Source: Parasphingopyxis algicola
GTDB taxonomy: Bacteria > Pseudomonadota > Alphaproteobacteria > Sphingomonadales > Sphingomonadaceae
Assembly (NCBI RefSeq): GCF_013378075.1
Contig: NZ_CP051131.1
Span: forward strand, 1,984,001 to 2,048,000
DNA: 64,000 nt
Reading direction: 5' to 3'
The notes under the pieces were generated by a model. It was not told the origin of the DNA and searched no databases. It worked only from the letters and a program-made list of their open reading frames with translations. Both the position numbers and the translations under genes were made by a program. Below are positions 1 through 8,107 of this stretch, piece by piece (the stretch's first letter is position 1; each line of letters opens with the position of its first letter).

Positions 1-1085
1 AGGCGCTGCACCGCCCGCTCGCCATCCTGCGCCAGCGGCTCGAAGCCGTGCTGGAAGACGCGCCGGACTGGCTCGACACCCAGGCCCGGGCGCGGATCGA
101 GGGGGCGATGATGGGGCTGACGATGCGCGGCCAGATGCTCGCCGCCTGGATCTCCCTGCTCGCCCGGCTCGGCGGCCCCGCCGATCCCGATTTCGTCGAT
201 TGGCTGGCGATCGACCGCTATGAGGGTCGCGAATATGATATCGGCCTGCACCGCCACTGGCTCGACCCGACCAAGCCGCTCGCCGAAACCGTCATCAAGC
301 CCGCGCATGGCCTGATCGTCACATCGGCGACCTTGAAGGGCGGCGAGGATTGGAACGCGGCCGAGGCGCGCGCCGGTGCCCCGCATCTCGATTTTGCGCC
401 GGAACGGTTCGAGGCGCCGAGCCCCTTCGACTATGCGGCGAACAGCGAGGTGCTGATCGTCACCGACATCAAGAAGGGCGACCTGCCGGCGCTCGCCGGC
501 GCCTATGCGCGGCTGATCGAGGCGGCCAATGGCGGTACGCTCGGCCTCTTCACCGCCATCGCACGCCTCAAAGCGGTCCATGCCCGGATCGCCGACCGGC
601 TGGCGAGAAACGGCCTGCCGCTCTACAGCCAGCATGTCGATCCAATCGACACCGGCACCCTGATCGATATCTTCCGCGACGACGCCCATGCCTCGCTGCT
701 CGGCACCGATGCGTTGCGCGACGGCGTCGACGTGCCGGGTGAATCCCTGCGGCTCGTGCTCCTCGAAACCGTGCCTTGGCCGCGCCCGACCGTGCTCCAT
801 GCAGCCCGTAAACTCGCCAATGGCGGCAATGCCTATGTCGACCGGGTCGTCCGCGCCCGGCTCGCCCAGGCGTTCGGGCGCCTGATCCGCCGCAAGGACG
901 ATAGCGGCATGTTCGTGCTGCTCTCCGCCGCCACGCCCTCGCGATTGCTCACCGCTTTCCCCGAAGGAACGCCCGTGTCGCGCGTGCCGCTCGACGAAGC
1001 GGTCGCGCGGGTATCGGCGCGTCTTTCTTCCGTCGCCGATTTCGGGCAACAGGCGGGGATGCCGAACCCTGTGGAGAATTCATGA
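1..1085 (+). CDS. DinG-like ATP-dependent DNA helicase, C-terminal part
   Basis: The reading frame is already open at the left edge (codons in phase with base 3), so the N-terminus with its Walker A motif and Fe-S cysteines lies outside the window. The visible part carries a TSATL motif, the segment LRDGVDVPGESLRLVLLE and the terminal motif GRLIRRKDDSG, in the order seen in the C-terminal motor domain of XPD/DinG superfamily 2 helicases. Such proteins unwind 5'-tailed DNA and R-loops during repair. The stop codon overlaps the start of the next gene by 4 bp (ATGA), so the two are probably co-translated. DinG rather than another XPD-like member is inferred from the VDVPG segment. The missing N-terminus prevents a finer call. 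Confidence 0.85.
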   Translation, partial: ALHRPLAILRQRLEAVLEDAPDWLDTQARARIEGAMMGLTMRGQMLAAWISLLARLGGPADPDFVDWLAIDRYEGREYDIGLHRHWLDPTKPLAETVIKPAHGLIVTSATLKGGEDWNAAEARAGAPHLDFAPERFEAPSPFDYAANSEVLIVTDIKKGDLPALAGAYARLIEAANGGTLGLFTAIARLKAVHARIADRLARNGLPLYSQHVDPIDTGTLIDIFRDDAHASLLGTDALRDGVDVPGESLRLVLLETVPWPRPTVLHAARKLANGGNAYVDRVVRARLAQAFGRLIRRKDDSGMFVLLSAATPSRLLTAFPEGTPVSRVPLDEAVARVSARLSSVADFGQQAGMPNPVENS

Positions 1086-1627
1086 AGCGCCTGATCCTCC
1101 TGCGTCACGCCAAATCGAGCTGGGACGACCCGGTGAAACGCGATTTCGACCGCCCGCTCAACGAGAAGGGCAAGCGCGCGGCGACCCTGATGGGCGAGCA
1201 TATGCAGGAAGAGGGCGTGATGTTCGATGCCGTGATCGCCTCGCCCGCCATCCGTGTGATCGAGACGCTGGAAAGCGTCGCCAAGGGCTATGGCGAGGCG
1301 ATCGAGCCGGAATGGGACCGGCGCGTCTATCTCGCTTCCAACATGACGCTGCTCGATGTGGTGCACGAAGCCGGCGACGGCTCGGATGCACTATTGCTGT
1401 CCGGCCATAATTCGGGACTCGAGGATCTCGTCCTGCTGCTCGTTCCCGACACGAAGGGCGACGCGGCGAGAGCGGCGGTCGAGGAAAAATTCCCGACCTG
1501 CGCGCTCGCCGAAATGGAATTCGATGTCGACAGCTGGGCCGATATCGCGCCGGGGACCGGCAGGCTTGTCCGCTATGTCAGGCCGCGCGATCTCGACCCC
1601 GATCTGGGGCCCGACGAGCCCAAATAG
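1082..1627 (+). CDS. SixA-like histidine phosphatase family protein
   Basis: This is a 181-residue protein of the histidine phosphatase (phosphoglycerate mutase-like) superfamily. The catalytic RHAKS motif is near residues 8-12 and the second histidine is in LSGHNSGLEDL. SixA enzymes remove phosphate from phosphohistidine, for example on HPt domains, and act in the cytoplasm; no signal peptide is visible. The ATG overlaps the stop of the upstream helicase gene, which argues for one transcript. The length is near the family norm of about 160-180. The substrate cannot be read from sequence, so the family is certain and the phosphohistidine role is inferred. Confidence 0.85.
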   Translation: MKRLILLRHAKSSWDDPVKRDFDRPLNEKGKRAATLMGEHMQEEGVMFDAVIASPAIRVIETLESVAKGYGEAIEPEWDRRVYLASNMTLLDVVHEAGDGSDALLLSGHNSGLEDLVLLLVPDTKGDAARAAVEEKFPTCALAEMEFDVDSWADIAPGTGRLVRYVRPRDLDPDLGPDEPK

Positions 1628-1628
1628 G

Positions 1629-1663
1629 AAAGGGCGTCCGCGGCGAACCGCGAACGCCCCTTC
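1629..1663 (+). terminator. candidate terminator hairpin after the SixA-like gene
   Basis: GC-rich inverted repeat (AAGGGCGT...ACGCCCCTT with an inner CGCGG/CCGCG stem and CGAA loop) starts two bases after the stop codon. The following T-run is weak (CCTTC). It lies between two convergent genes and could serve both. Confidence 0.45.
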
Positions 1664-1679
1664 AAACGCGCACTCAGTC

Positions 1680-3560
1680 TCAGTCGGCGGAGCCGTGCAC
1701 GGCCATCAGGTCGATGCCGCCGGGGCGTTCGCCGCCATTGGCTTCGACCCAGTCGTAGATCTTGGCCTCCAGCACGGCCATCGGCAGCGAGCCCGTGGCG
1801 AGCACCTGCTCATGGAAGCCGCGAATGTCGAAATTGTCGCCCAGCGCTTCCTCGGCCTGCGCCCGCAGCGCCTGAATCGTCAGCGCTCCGACCTTGTACG
1901 CGAGCGCCTGGGAGGGAATCGCGATGTAGCGCTCGACTTCGGACGTCGCTTCGACATTGGTCATGCCCGAATTGGCGAGCATGTATTCGATCGCCTGCTC
2001 GCGGGTCCAACCCTTGGAATGCAGACCGGTATCGACGACGAGCCGCATCGCGCGGAGCATCTCGTCGTTGAGATGACCGAAGCGCTGATAGGGATCGGTG
2101 AAGAGCCCGAGATCCTCGCCCAGGGTTTCCGAATAGAGCGCCCAGCCCTCGACGAACGCCGTGTTGCCGCCGAAGCGCATGAAGTTGGGCAGGTCCGCAT
2201 TTTCCTGGGCCAGGCTGATCTGGAAATGATGGCCCGGCGCGCCTTCATGGAGGTACAGTGTCTCCATGCCCGGCGTCAGCCGCTCGTCGAGATTATAGGC
2301 GTTGTAGTAGAAGACACCGGGACGCGATCCGTCCGGCGTACCCGACTGATAGGACCCGCCCGCGGCCGTCGCTTCGCGGAACGGCTCGACCGCGCGGATT
2401 TCCAGCGGGCTGGTCGGGGTCGTCGAGAAGAGTTCGGAGATACGCTGATCGACGCGTTCGCCGATCCGGTAATATTCCTCGCCCAGCCATTCGCGGCTTT
2501 CCGGCTTGAACTGCGGATCGGTGCGGATGAACTCGAAGAATTCCTGCAAGGTGCCTTCGAAACCGACTTCGGCCTTGATCGCTTCCATCTCCGCGGTGAT
2601 CCGCGCAACCTCGGCAAGGCCCAGATCGTGGATGTAATCGGGAGTCAGGTCGAGCGTCGTCGTGTCGCGGACCATCTGCGCGTACAGCATGTCGCCGCCC
2701 TGCATATGGACGAGACCGACGCCCTCGCGCGCGACCGGCAGATATTCGTCGCGGAGGAAATCCCGCATCCGGGTATAGCTGTCGAAGATCGCCTGGGTCG
2801 ATTCGCGATAGGCGGCCGTCAGCCGGGCCTTGTCTTCCTCCGAGAAATCCTCGGGGAAGTTCAGCACCGGCGCATAATAGGGCGAATCCTCGATACCGGC
2901 GGCGAGCTGCGTATCGAGCTGTTCGATCACCCGGCCGATGGTCAGCTGGCTTTCGACGACGCCCGATTCCATGCCCTCGCGGAAGCGCTCGATCGACCGG
3001 TCGCCGATCGTGATGAAATCCTGGTGGCGGCTCAGATTGTTCTCGTAATCCTCGACCGTATTGAACGGCGCCGCGCCCTGGCCGGAAGCGAAGGTCGGGT
3101 AGAAGGTGTGGAAACCGGAGAAATGGTTGACCGGGCGGACGACCGTCAGCGCCAGCATCTCGGGCGTGACGTCGCGTACATTTTCTTCCTCTTGAAGCCG
3201 GAAAATATCGTAGGCGATCCGATTGGTAGGCGAGAGTGCGGACCGGTCGATCTCGGCGAGCGCGGCGAGATTGGCCGTAGCCGCGGCGCGCTCGGCATTG
3301 AAATATTCGTCGGTGATGAAATCGCCGATCTGGTCCGCATAGCGCATGTCGCCCCGGAAGATCGCCATGATCGGATTGCGCCGGAGATTGTCCTCGTCGC
3401 TCGCGGCGAACAGCGCGCGCAGGCGCTGATCTTCGGTCATCTCGGCGTCGGACGCCTCGGCCGCCGGCGCGGCGTGATGGTCGGCATGGGCCGGCACGGC
3501 GATCAGCGCCGCCGATGCAAGCAGCGCGGCATTCAGATAGTGAACGGGTTTGCGGGTCAT
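1680..3560 (-). CDS. exported DUF885 family protein (putative metallopeptidase)
   Basis: A 626-residue protein with an N-terminal signal peptide (hydrophobic stretch ending AVPAHA, residues about 8-26). The DUF885 signature HEGAPGHH, near residues 438-445, resembles a metal-binding peptidase motif. The ATG at 3560 is chosen because AGGAG lies 9-13 bases upstream; an in-frame ATG further upstream has no such support. DUF885 proteins are common periplasmic proteins of sphingomonads, thought to be zinc-dependent oligopeptidases, but few have been characterised. The gene is convergent with the SixA-like gene. The family assignment is firm; the peptidase activity is inferred from the motif. Confidence 0.88.
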   Translation of the reverse strand: MTRKPVHYLNAALLASAALIAVPAHADHHAAPAAEASDAEMTEDQRLRALFAASDEDNLRRNPIMAIFRGDMRYADQIGDFITDEYFNAERAAATANLAALAEIDRSALSPTNRIAYDIFRLQEEENVRDVTPEMLALTVVRPVNHFSGFHTFYPTFASGQGAAPFNTVEDYENNLSRHQDFITIGDRSIERFREGMESGVVESQLTIGRVIEQLDTQLAAGIEDSPYYAPVLNFPEDFSEEDKARLTAAYRESTQAIFDSYTRMRDFLRDEYLPVAREGVGLVHMQGGDMLYAQMVRDTTTLDLTPDYIHDLGLAEVARITAEMEAIKAEVGFEGTLQEFFEFIRTDPQFKPESREWLGEEYYRIGERVDQRISELFSTTPTSPLEIRAVEPFREATAAGGSYQSGTPDGSRPGVFYYNAYNLDERLTPGMETLYLHEGAPGHHFQISLAQENADLPNFMRFGGNTAFVEGWALYSETLGEDLGLFTDPYQRFGHLNDEMLRAMRLVVDTGLHSKGWTREQAIEYMLANSGMTNVEATSEVERYIAIPSQALAYKVGALTIQALRAQAEEALGDNFDIRGFHEQVLATGSLPMAVLEAKIYDWVEANGGERPGGIDLMAVHGSAD

Positions 3561-3692
3561 AGTATCTAGCTCCTGGAAGTCTGTGTGTTGCCTAAGCAAT
3601 ACAGTTGGAAATGTCTAGTGGCCGGGTTTTCGCTGTCAGGCAATTAGCGAACAAGTGTCGGTATTTCAAAAATATGGCTGGATATCAGCTGC

Positions 3693-3854
3693 CTAGCAGA
3701 TTTTGCGCTGCGCTTCGCCGCGCATTTCGATGGCGACGGGTATGTCCGTCTCCTCGACGGCGAGCGTGCCGGCATCGCCATAATCATATCGCATCGCGAC
3801 CGTCGTCATCGCGACGAAAAACACGATCGAAATGATGAAGAATGCCTGCCTCAT
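3693..3854 (-). CDS. small single-span membrane protein, unknown function
   Basis: A 53-residue reading frame beginning MRQAFFIISIVFF. It has one hydrophobic segment (residues about 3-19) that could be a membrane anchor or uncleaved signal, followed by a short polar tail ending in cysteine. An AGGGGA sequence about 12 bases upstream is a usable but distant ribosome-binding site. I do not recognise the family. The coding call rests on the ribosome-binding site and the sensible membrane-anchor composition, and it could be spurious. Confidence 0.4.
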   Translation of the reverse strand: MRQAFFIISIVFFVAMTTVAMRYDYGDAGTLAVEETDIPVAIEMRGEAQRKIC

Positions 3855-4020
3855 CTGCTGTTTCGGTCCCCTTACACGCAAGGCGACGGGCCGCCGCCAA
3901 TTGTACGAGGATGCGATCCTCCATCCACGCGGTCAATTCCACGGCTAATCCACCAAGGACCGGCGCGCATCTGCAAACGGCAGATCGCCGCGGTCCAAAC
4001 GCCGATCCGGCCGATAGACG

Positions 4021-4701
4021 CTAATATCGGCTGGGCTGGGCGCCCTGCACCCACGGCAGCTCCCGGAACCATTTGGTGATGATATATTTAACGCCCTTGC
4101 GCACCTTCATCCCCTGATGCAGCGACCATTCGTTGGGCTCGCCCTCATGGGTCAGATTGTTCCAGCACAGCAATTTGCCCTTTTCCGCATGGAACATCTT
4201 GCCGAGCCGCTTGAACCGCGTCGCCCCGCCGACCTGGGTGTCGTTGAGGAAGACCATCGCGGTCCAGGTCCGCTGGCCGCCATTATGTTTTTCCGCCTTC
4301 CAATATTCCTGGTTGTCGTAGAACCAGTCATTGTGCGGCTTGAACTGCTGGCCGACCTCGTAGCGCTGGCCCTGGATCGTCTCGCCATTTTCCTTGGCGA
4401 TCCCCATGAAGCGCGTGATCTTTTCCTCGATCTTGTCGATCGCCGGTTCCTGCCGGTTGAAATCGGTGCTGGAACTGGTCCGGAATTCGGTATCGTCGGT
4501 GCTCGACAGGAGGGTGGACGGCCGGGCGTCGCGGTCGATCTTCTGGACCAGCAGCTCGCATTCCTCGTCGTTCAGGAAGTCGCGGCACTGATAGATATCG
4601 ATGTTGCGCGTCGGCACCCGCTGAATGCCGGAATGCGATTCGATATGGGCGATGATCTCGCGATTGCGCTCGGCGAGGATGGCCTTGTCGGTAACGCTCA
4701 T
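4021..4701 (-). CDS. 2-oxoglutarate/Fe(II)-dependent oxygenase (prolyl 4-hydroxylase-like)
   Basis: A 226-residue protein with the double-stranded beta-helix dioxygenase signature: HND at residues 123-125 gives the first iron ligands, H195 in SLHQGMKV the second histidine, and K205 in the following GVKYIITKW segment is placed to bind 2-oxoglutarate. This matches the P4Hc class that hydroxylates prolyl residues or other substrates. The start at 4701 (MSVTDKA) follows family length; the longer frame upstream overlaps the neighbouring amidohydrolase. No signal peptide is visible. It lies 58 bases downstream of the amidohydrolase on the same strand and may share its transcript. The substrate is unknown. 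Confidence 0.85.
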   Translation of the reverse strand: MSVTDKAILAERNREIIAHIESHSGIQRVPTRNIDIYQCRDFLNDEECELLVQKIDRDARPSTLLSSTDDTEFRTSSSTDFNRQEPAIDKIEEKITRFMGIAKENGETIQGQRYEVGQQFKPHNDWFYDNQEYWKAEKHNGGQRTWTAMVFLNDTQVGGATRFKRLGKMFHAEKGKLLCWNNLTHEGEPNEWSLHQGMKVRKGVKYIITKWFRELPWVQGAQPSRY

Positions 4702-4759
4702 GCGGGCCCCGCTATCAAACTGCGCGATTCGTGCAAAGCCCGGATCGGCCGGGTCGCGG

Positions 4760-6034
4760 CTATTCGATCGCCCGGCCGCGGACCATGACATAATCGACGT
4801 CGCCGAGCGCCCCGATATCCGCCTGCGGATCGCCGGTGACCGCGATCAAATCGGCGGAATAGCCGGGCGCAAGCCGCCCGATCTCGTTCTCCAGACCGAG
4901 CAGTTCGGCGGCATCGACCGTCGCCGAGCGCAGAACCTCGGTGGGCGTCATGCCGACCAGATCGACATACATTGCAAGCTCCTCGGCATTGCGTCCATGT
5001 TCGAAAACGCCGGCGTCGGTGCCGAACACGATCGTGACGCCCTGTGCATGCGCGCGCCGCGCCGCCTGGCCGACGACGGACAGCGTTTCGCGGATCTTGG
5101 CTTCCACCTGCGGCGTGTAGACACCGGTACCCAGCCGTTCGCGGATACCGGTATAGGCCATCAGGGTCGGCACGAAGGCCGTGCCGTTCTCCTGCATCGC
5201 CCGCAACGCTGCCGCATCGGCGAAGGTGCCGTGTTCGATCGAATCGACGCCCGCGCGCGCCGCCGCCTCGATCCCGCGCGGGCCGTGCGCATGGGCGGCG
5301 ACGTGCATGCCGAGGCTGTGGGCGGAGGTGACGATCGCGCGCATCTCCTCGTCGGTGAAATGCTGGTCGAGGCCGCGGGCCTGCTGGCTCAGCACGCCGC
5401 CGGTGGCCGTGATCTTGATGAAATCGCTCCCGCGCCGCCCGGCCTCGCGAACCCGCACCGCGCATTCGACCGGTCCGGTGCAGGTGTTGTGACCGTCCAG
5501 AACCTCCAGCACATCCTCGCGGAAACCCGAAACATCGCCATGTCCGCCGATAATCGACAGGCCATGGCCCGACGTCAGGATGCGCGGTCCCGGCAATCGT
5601 CCTTCGGCGGTCGCCCGGCTCAACGCCTGCCCGACGTCATTGCCGATTCCGGGCACCCGAACGGTCGTGAAGCCGGCCCGCGCAGTCGTCGCCATATTCC
5701 TGATGCCGAGAATGACGCTCCACTCGGTCGTTTCGACGGCCTCGTCCCGGTAATCGCCACCCGGATCGCCGCCCAGATGCGAATGCATCTCGATGAGCCC
5801 CGGCAGGACCGTGTGCCCGGACAGGTCGACCAGCGTCGCGCCATCGGTGGGCGCGACATGCCCGTCCGCTATGCTGACGATCCGGCCGTCGCGCACGGCG
5901 ATCGTCGCAGCGCCGCGCGCCGGCGTGCCCGCCTCGGTGATTACCCGGCCGGCATGGATGATTGTCGTCCCCTCCTGCGCCGATGCGGTCGTCGCGGCGA
6001 ACAGCAGGATGAAAATCGAAAACAGGCGGTGCAT
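4760..6034 (-). CDS. exported amidohydrolase family protein
   Basis: A 424-residue protein with a signal peptide (MHRLFSIFILLFAATTASA, residues 1-19) and the metal-dependent amidohydrolase architecture. The N-terminal beta-sandwich leads to MHSHLGG, whose H84-x-H86 is the first metal-ligand pair. Later come AHAHGPRG and EHGTFAD, carrying the remaining histidines, and the aspartate of FGTDAG. This pattern fits the imidazolonepropionase-like exported branch that also includes Xaa-Pro dipeptidases (prolidases). The substrate could be an N-acylated or prolyl dipeptide, but the sequence does not decide. The neighbouring dioxygenase may be co-transcribed. Confidence 0.88.
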   Translation of the reverse strand: MHRLFSIFILLFAATTASAQEGTTIIHAGRVITEAGTPARGAATIAVRDGRIVSIADGHVAPTDGATLVDLSGHTVLPGLIEMHSHLGGDPGGDYRDEAVETTEWSVILGIRNMATTARAGFTTVRVPGIGNDVGQALSRATAEGRLPGPRILTSGHGLSIIGGHGDVSGFREDVLEVLDGHNTCTGPVECAVRVREAGRRGSDFIKITATGGVLSQQARGLDQHFTDEEMRAIVTSAHSLGMHVAAHAHGPRGIEAAARAGVDSIEHGTFADAAALRAMQENGTAFVPTLMAYTGIRERLGTGVYTPQVEAKIRETLSVVGQAARRAHAQGVTIVFGTDAGVFEHGRNAEELAMYVDLVGMTPTEVLRSATVDAAELLGLENEIGRLAPGYSADLIAVTGDPQADIGALGDVDYVMVRGRAIE

Positions 6035-6090
6035 GGCGATCTCCCCTAGGACGCTATGGTTCTAGGATTTGGCGACGTGCTTGCAAGCCC

Positions 6091-6127
6091 AAAGAAAAAG
6101 CGGCCCGGAGCGATGCTGCTCCGGGCT
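6091..6127 (-). terminator. intrinsic terminator of the RcnB-like gene
   Basis: On the minus strand a GCCCGGAGC/GCTCCGGGC stem with a 6-nt loop is followed by CGCTTTTTCTTT. It begins 26 bases after the stop codon of the arginine-rich gene. Confidence 0.85.
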
Positions 6128-6153
6128 GCCTTCTTTTTGTCCGCGCGGATGGC

Positions 6154-7146
6154 CTACCAGAAGAAGTCGTGGATCACGTCGACGACATAACCGTTACGCA
6201 CATCGACGAGCAGGACGTCGTCATAGTAACGGATCCAGCGATAGGGCCCATAGGCTGCCGGCAGACGATACTGCCAGGGATCGTTGATCAAGTAGCGCGA
6301 TCCGAAGAACGCCGCGCCGATATAGAGGCCGACGTCGAACCGGCGGTAGCGATAACCGCGGTACGGCGCGTAATAGCGTCCGTGGCGATAGAGGTTCCGG
6401 TTGTACCGGCGGTAATCCCGCCAGTTATACCGGCGATCGTTGCGCCATGCCCGGCGGTTCCACCGCCTCCAGTCGCGGCGCGCTTCGCGACGGTTCCAGC
6501 GCCGTTCGGCACGGCGGTCCTGACGACGTTCCCAGCGACGTTCGGCACGGCGATCCTGGCGACGATCCCAGCGGCGCTCGGCACGGCGATCCTGGCGACG
6601 ATCCCAGCGGCGCTCGGCCCTCCGCTCCTGGCGACGCTCGAAGCGTCGATCCGCGCGGCGGTCCTGACGGCGATCGAAGCGCCGGTCCGCGCGCCGTTGC
6701 TCGCGACGGTTCGCACCGCGGTCGAGACGACGGTCCTGGCGCCGTTCGAAACGGTTCGCCCGGCGGTCCTGACGACGATCGAAACGCCGTTCGGCGCGCC
6801 GCTCTTGCCGCCGCTCCGCCCGGCGTTCTCCGCGCCGTTGCTGGCGGCGCTCGGCCCGGCGATCCTGGCGGCGATCCAATCGCGCCTCGCCACGATTGTT
6901 GCGGTTGACCGCACGACGCGGACGATCGCGGCGCTCCGCACGATTACCGCGACGCTCGGCGCGGTTGGCACGCCGTTCCGCGCGATTGGCACGCCGATCG
7001 TCGCGCTGCACGACCATCGCCACCTCGGGTCGCGCCGTATGGACGGCTCGATCGCCTTCTCTGAAATTTTGCGCTTGTGCCGGGGCAATGAGGGCCGGTG
7101 TTCCCGCACTCGCCGCCAGCAACAAAGCGATCAATGAGATACGCAT
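6154..7146 (-). CDS. RcnB-like exported protein with a long arginine-rich repeat region
   Basis: A 330-residue protein with signal peptide (MRISLIALLLAASAG...APAQA, about residues 1-25). The C-terminal ~60 residues (RWIRYYDDVLLVDVRNG...VIHDFFW) match the RcnB domain, found in E. coli as a periplasmic modulator of Ni/Co efflux. Between them lies about 190 residues of arginine-dominated repeats built on RRAERR and a 12-residue unit AERRWDRRQDRR, far more than the short charged segment of typical relatives. The mature protein is extremely basic. It has its own downstream terminator. The RcnB assignment is good for the C-terminus only. The repeat could bind polyanions such as LPS or nucleic acid, but that is inference. 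Confidence 0.8.
   Translation of the reverse strand: MRISLIALLLAASAGTPALIAPAQAQNFREGDRAVHTARPEVAMVVQRDDRRANRAERRANRAERRGNRAERRDRPRRAVNRNNRGEARLDRRQDRRAERRQQRRGERRAERRQERRAERRFDRRQDRRANRFERRQDRRLDRGANRREQRRADRRFDRRQDRRADRRFERRQERRAERRWDRRQDRRAERRWDRRQDRRAERRWERRQDRRAERRWNRREARRDWRRWNRRAWRNDRRYNWRDYRRYNRNLYRHGRYYAPYRGYRYRRFDVGLYIGAAFFGSRYLINDPWQYRLPAAYGPYRWIRYYDDVLLVDVRNGYVVDVIHDFFW
6480..6900. repeat. degenerate tandem repeats encoding the Arg-rich region
   Basis: Within the RcnB-like gene the DNA is built of related 12- to 36-bp units. The clearest block, about 6500-6650, has near-identical 36-bp copies encoding AERRWDRRQDRR. The opposite strand is open over the same stretch only because of this repeat composition. 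Confidence 0.75.
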
Positions 7147-7289
7147 ATGTCACAACTCCATCTGTGGCGGCACGGGAATGGCCACCTGTGATGCTGTGTT
7201 AGACAATGCGCGATGAGACGAGCCTGAACCCGCGAGTCAGGAAATAGCAAGTTTTCATTAATGATGACGCGATCCGGCCGGAACGGGCG

Positions 7290-7868
7290 TCAATCCCTCA
7301 CGATCCGTCCGGGATCGTCCGCCTCCGCGCCGTCGGGCGGGGTGAGTGCCTCGACACTGGCCGCCGCGTCGTCCGGATCGATACCGGGTGGCGGGGCCGA
7401 GGCCAGCCGTTCCTCGCCGCGCGATACCCGGGCCGCGAGCCGGATCGCCTCGCGCATCCGCGGATAGGTGCCGCAGCGGCAGATATTGGTGATGGCCTCG
7501 TCGATCTCGTCATCGCTCGGATTGGCGTTGCCGTCGATCAGCGCGGCGACGGCCATGATGACGCCCGACTGACAATAGCCGCATTGCGGAACCATATTCT
7601 CGATCCAGGCCTGCTGGACCGGATGGTCGCGCCCGCGGGACAGCGCCTCGATCGTCGTGATGAACGCGCCTTCGGCTTCGGCGATGCTGATCTGGCAGGA
7701 CCGCACGGCCCGGCCGTCGAGATTGACCGTACAGGCGCCGCATACGCCGATCCCGCAGCCATATTTGGTACCGGTGAGGTTGGACGCGTCGCGCAGCGCC
7801 CAGAGCAGCGGGGTGCGGGGGTCCATCCGGTAATGGACGGGTTGGCCGTTGACCGTCATCCGGGTCAT
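7290..7868 (-). CDS. (2Fe-2S)-binding subunit of a molybdenum hydroxylase (IorA-like)
   Basis: A 192-residue protein carrying both iron-sulfur clusters of the small subunit of xanthine-oxidase-family enzymes. The plant-ferredoxin type cluster uses C38, C43, C46 and C58, and the second, helical cluster uses C96, C99, C130 and C132. Such subunits pass electrons from the molybdopterin subunit, as in isoquinoline 1-oxidoreductase, and act in the cytoplasm or periplasm. A roughly 40-residue acidic, Pro-rich tail goes beyond the usual ~150 residues. No gene for the large molybdenum subunit is adjacent on either side, so its partner must be encoded elsewhere or be lost. The family assignment is firm; the substrate is unknown. 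Confidence 0.88.
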   Translation of the reverse strand: MTRMTVNGQPVHYRMDPRTPLLWALRDASNLTGTKYGCGIGVCGACTVNLDGRAVRSCQISIAEAEGAFITTIEALSRGRDHPVQQAWIENMVPQCGYCQSGVIMAVAALIDGNANPSDDEIDEAITNICRCGTYPRMREAIRLAARVSRGEERLASAPPPGIDPDDAAASVEALTPPDGAEADDPGRIVRD

Positions 7869-7911
7869 GGCGCGGCTTTAGCGCGTTTTCAGAGAAATGT
7901 TAGGGGCTTTG

Positions 7912-8088
7912 TTTGTCGGAAACTTCCGTTCGGAAGTTCGCGGCACCGGGAGTCGTTTGTCAGACCTTCGCTTCGCTCGGGCGCGACACCGGCCCGCCCC
8001 TCCCGGCCTCCCACTAGGGTATACTCACTGGGAAGTCGGGAGGGGGGCGGGCCGGTGCCGCGCTCGACCGATAGGTTGATTCTGACAA
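7912..8088. repeat. palindromic intergenic element, copy A
   Basis: A 177-bp non-coding element with a half unit (TTTGTCGGA, a hairpin AACTTCC/GGAAGTT, then GCGGCACCGG) followed by a full unit from 7956 to 8088. The full unit is bounded by TTTGTCAGA and TCTGACAA and contains a long GC-rich palindrome (7987-8057) around the 15-nt core CTAGGGTATACTCAC. Its right-hand small hairpin is TCGACC-GATA-GGTTGA. Copies B (9363-9561) and C (54519-54694) share this plan. It fills the gap between the [2Fe-2S] gene and the 3' end of the aldolase gene. Confidence 0.85.
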
Positions 8089-8107
8089 TAAGGAACCGAA
8101 GGCAGCG

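Noticed and set aside
6169-7137. A plus-strand frame of 322 codons opposite the RcnB-like gene
   Set aside because: It exists only because the Arg-repeat DNA is open in several frames; no start signal or recognisable domain.
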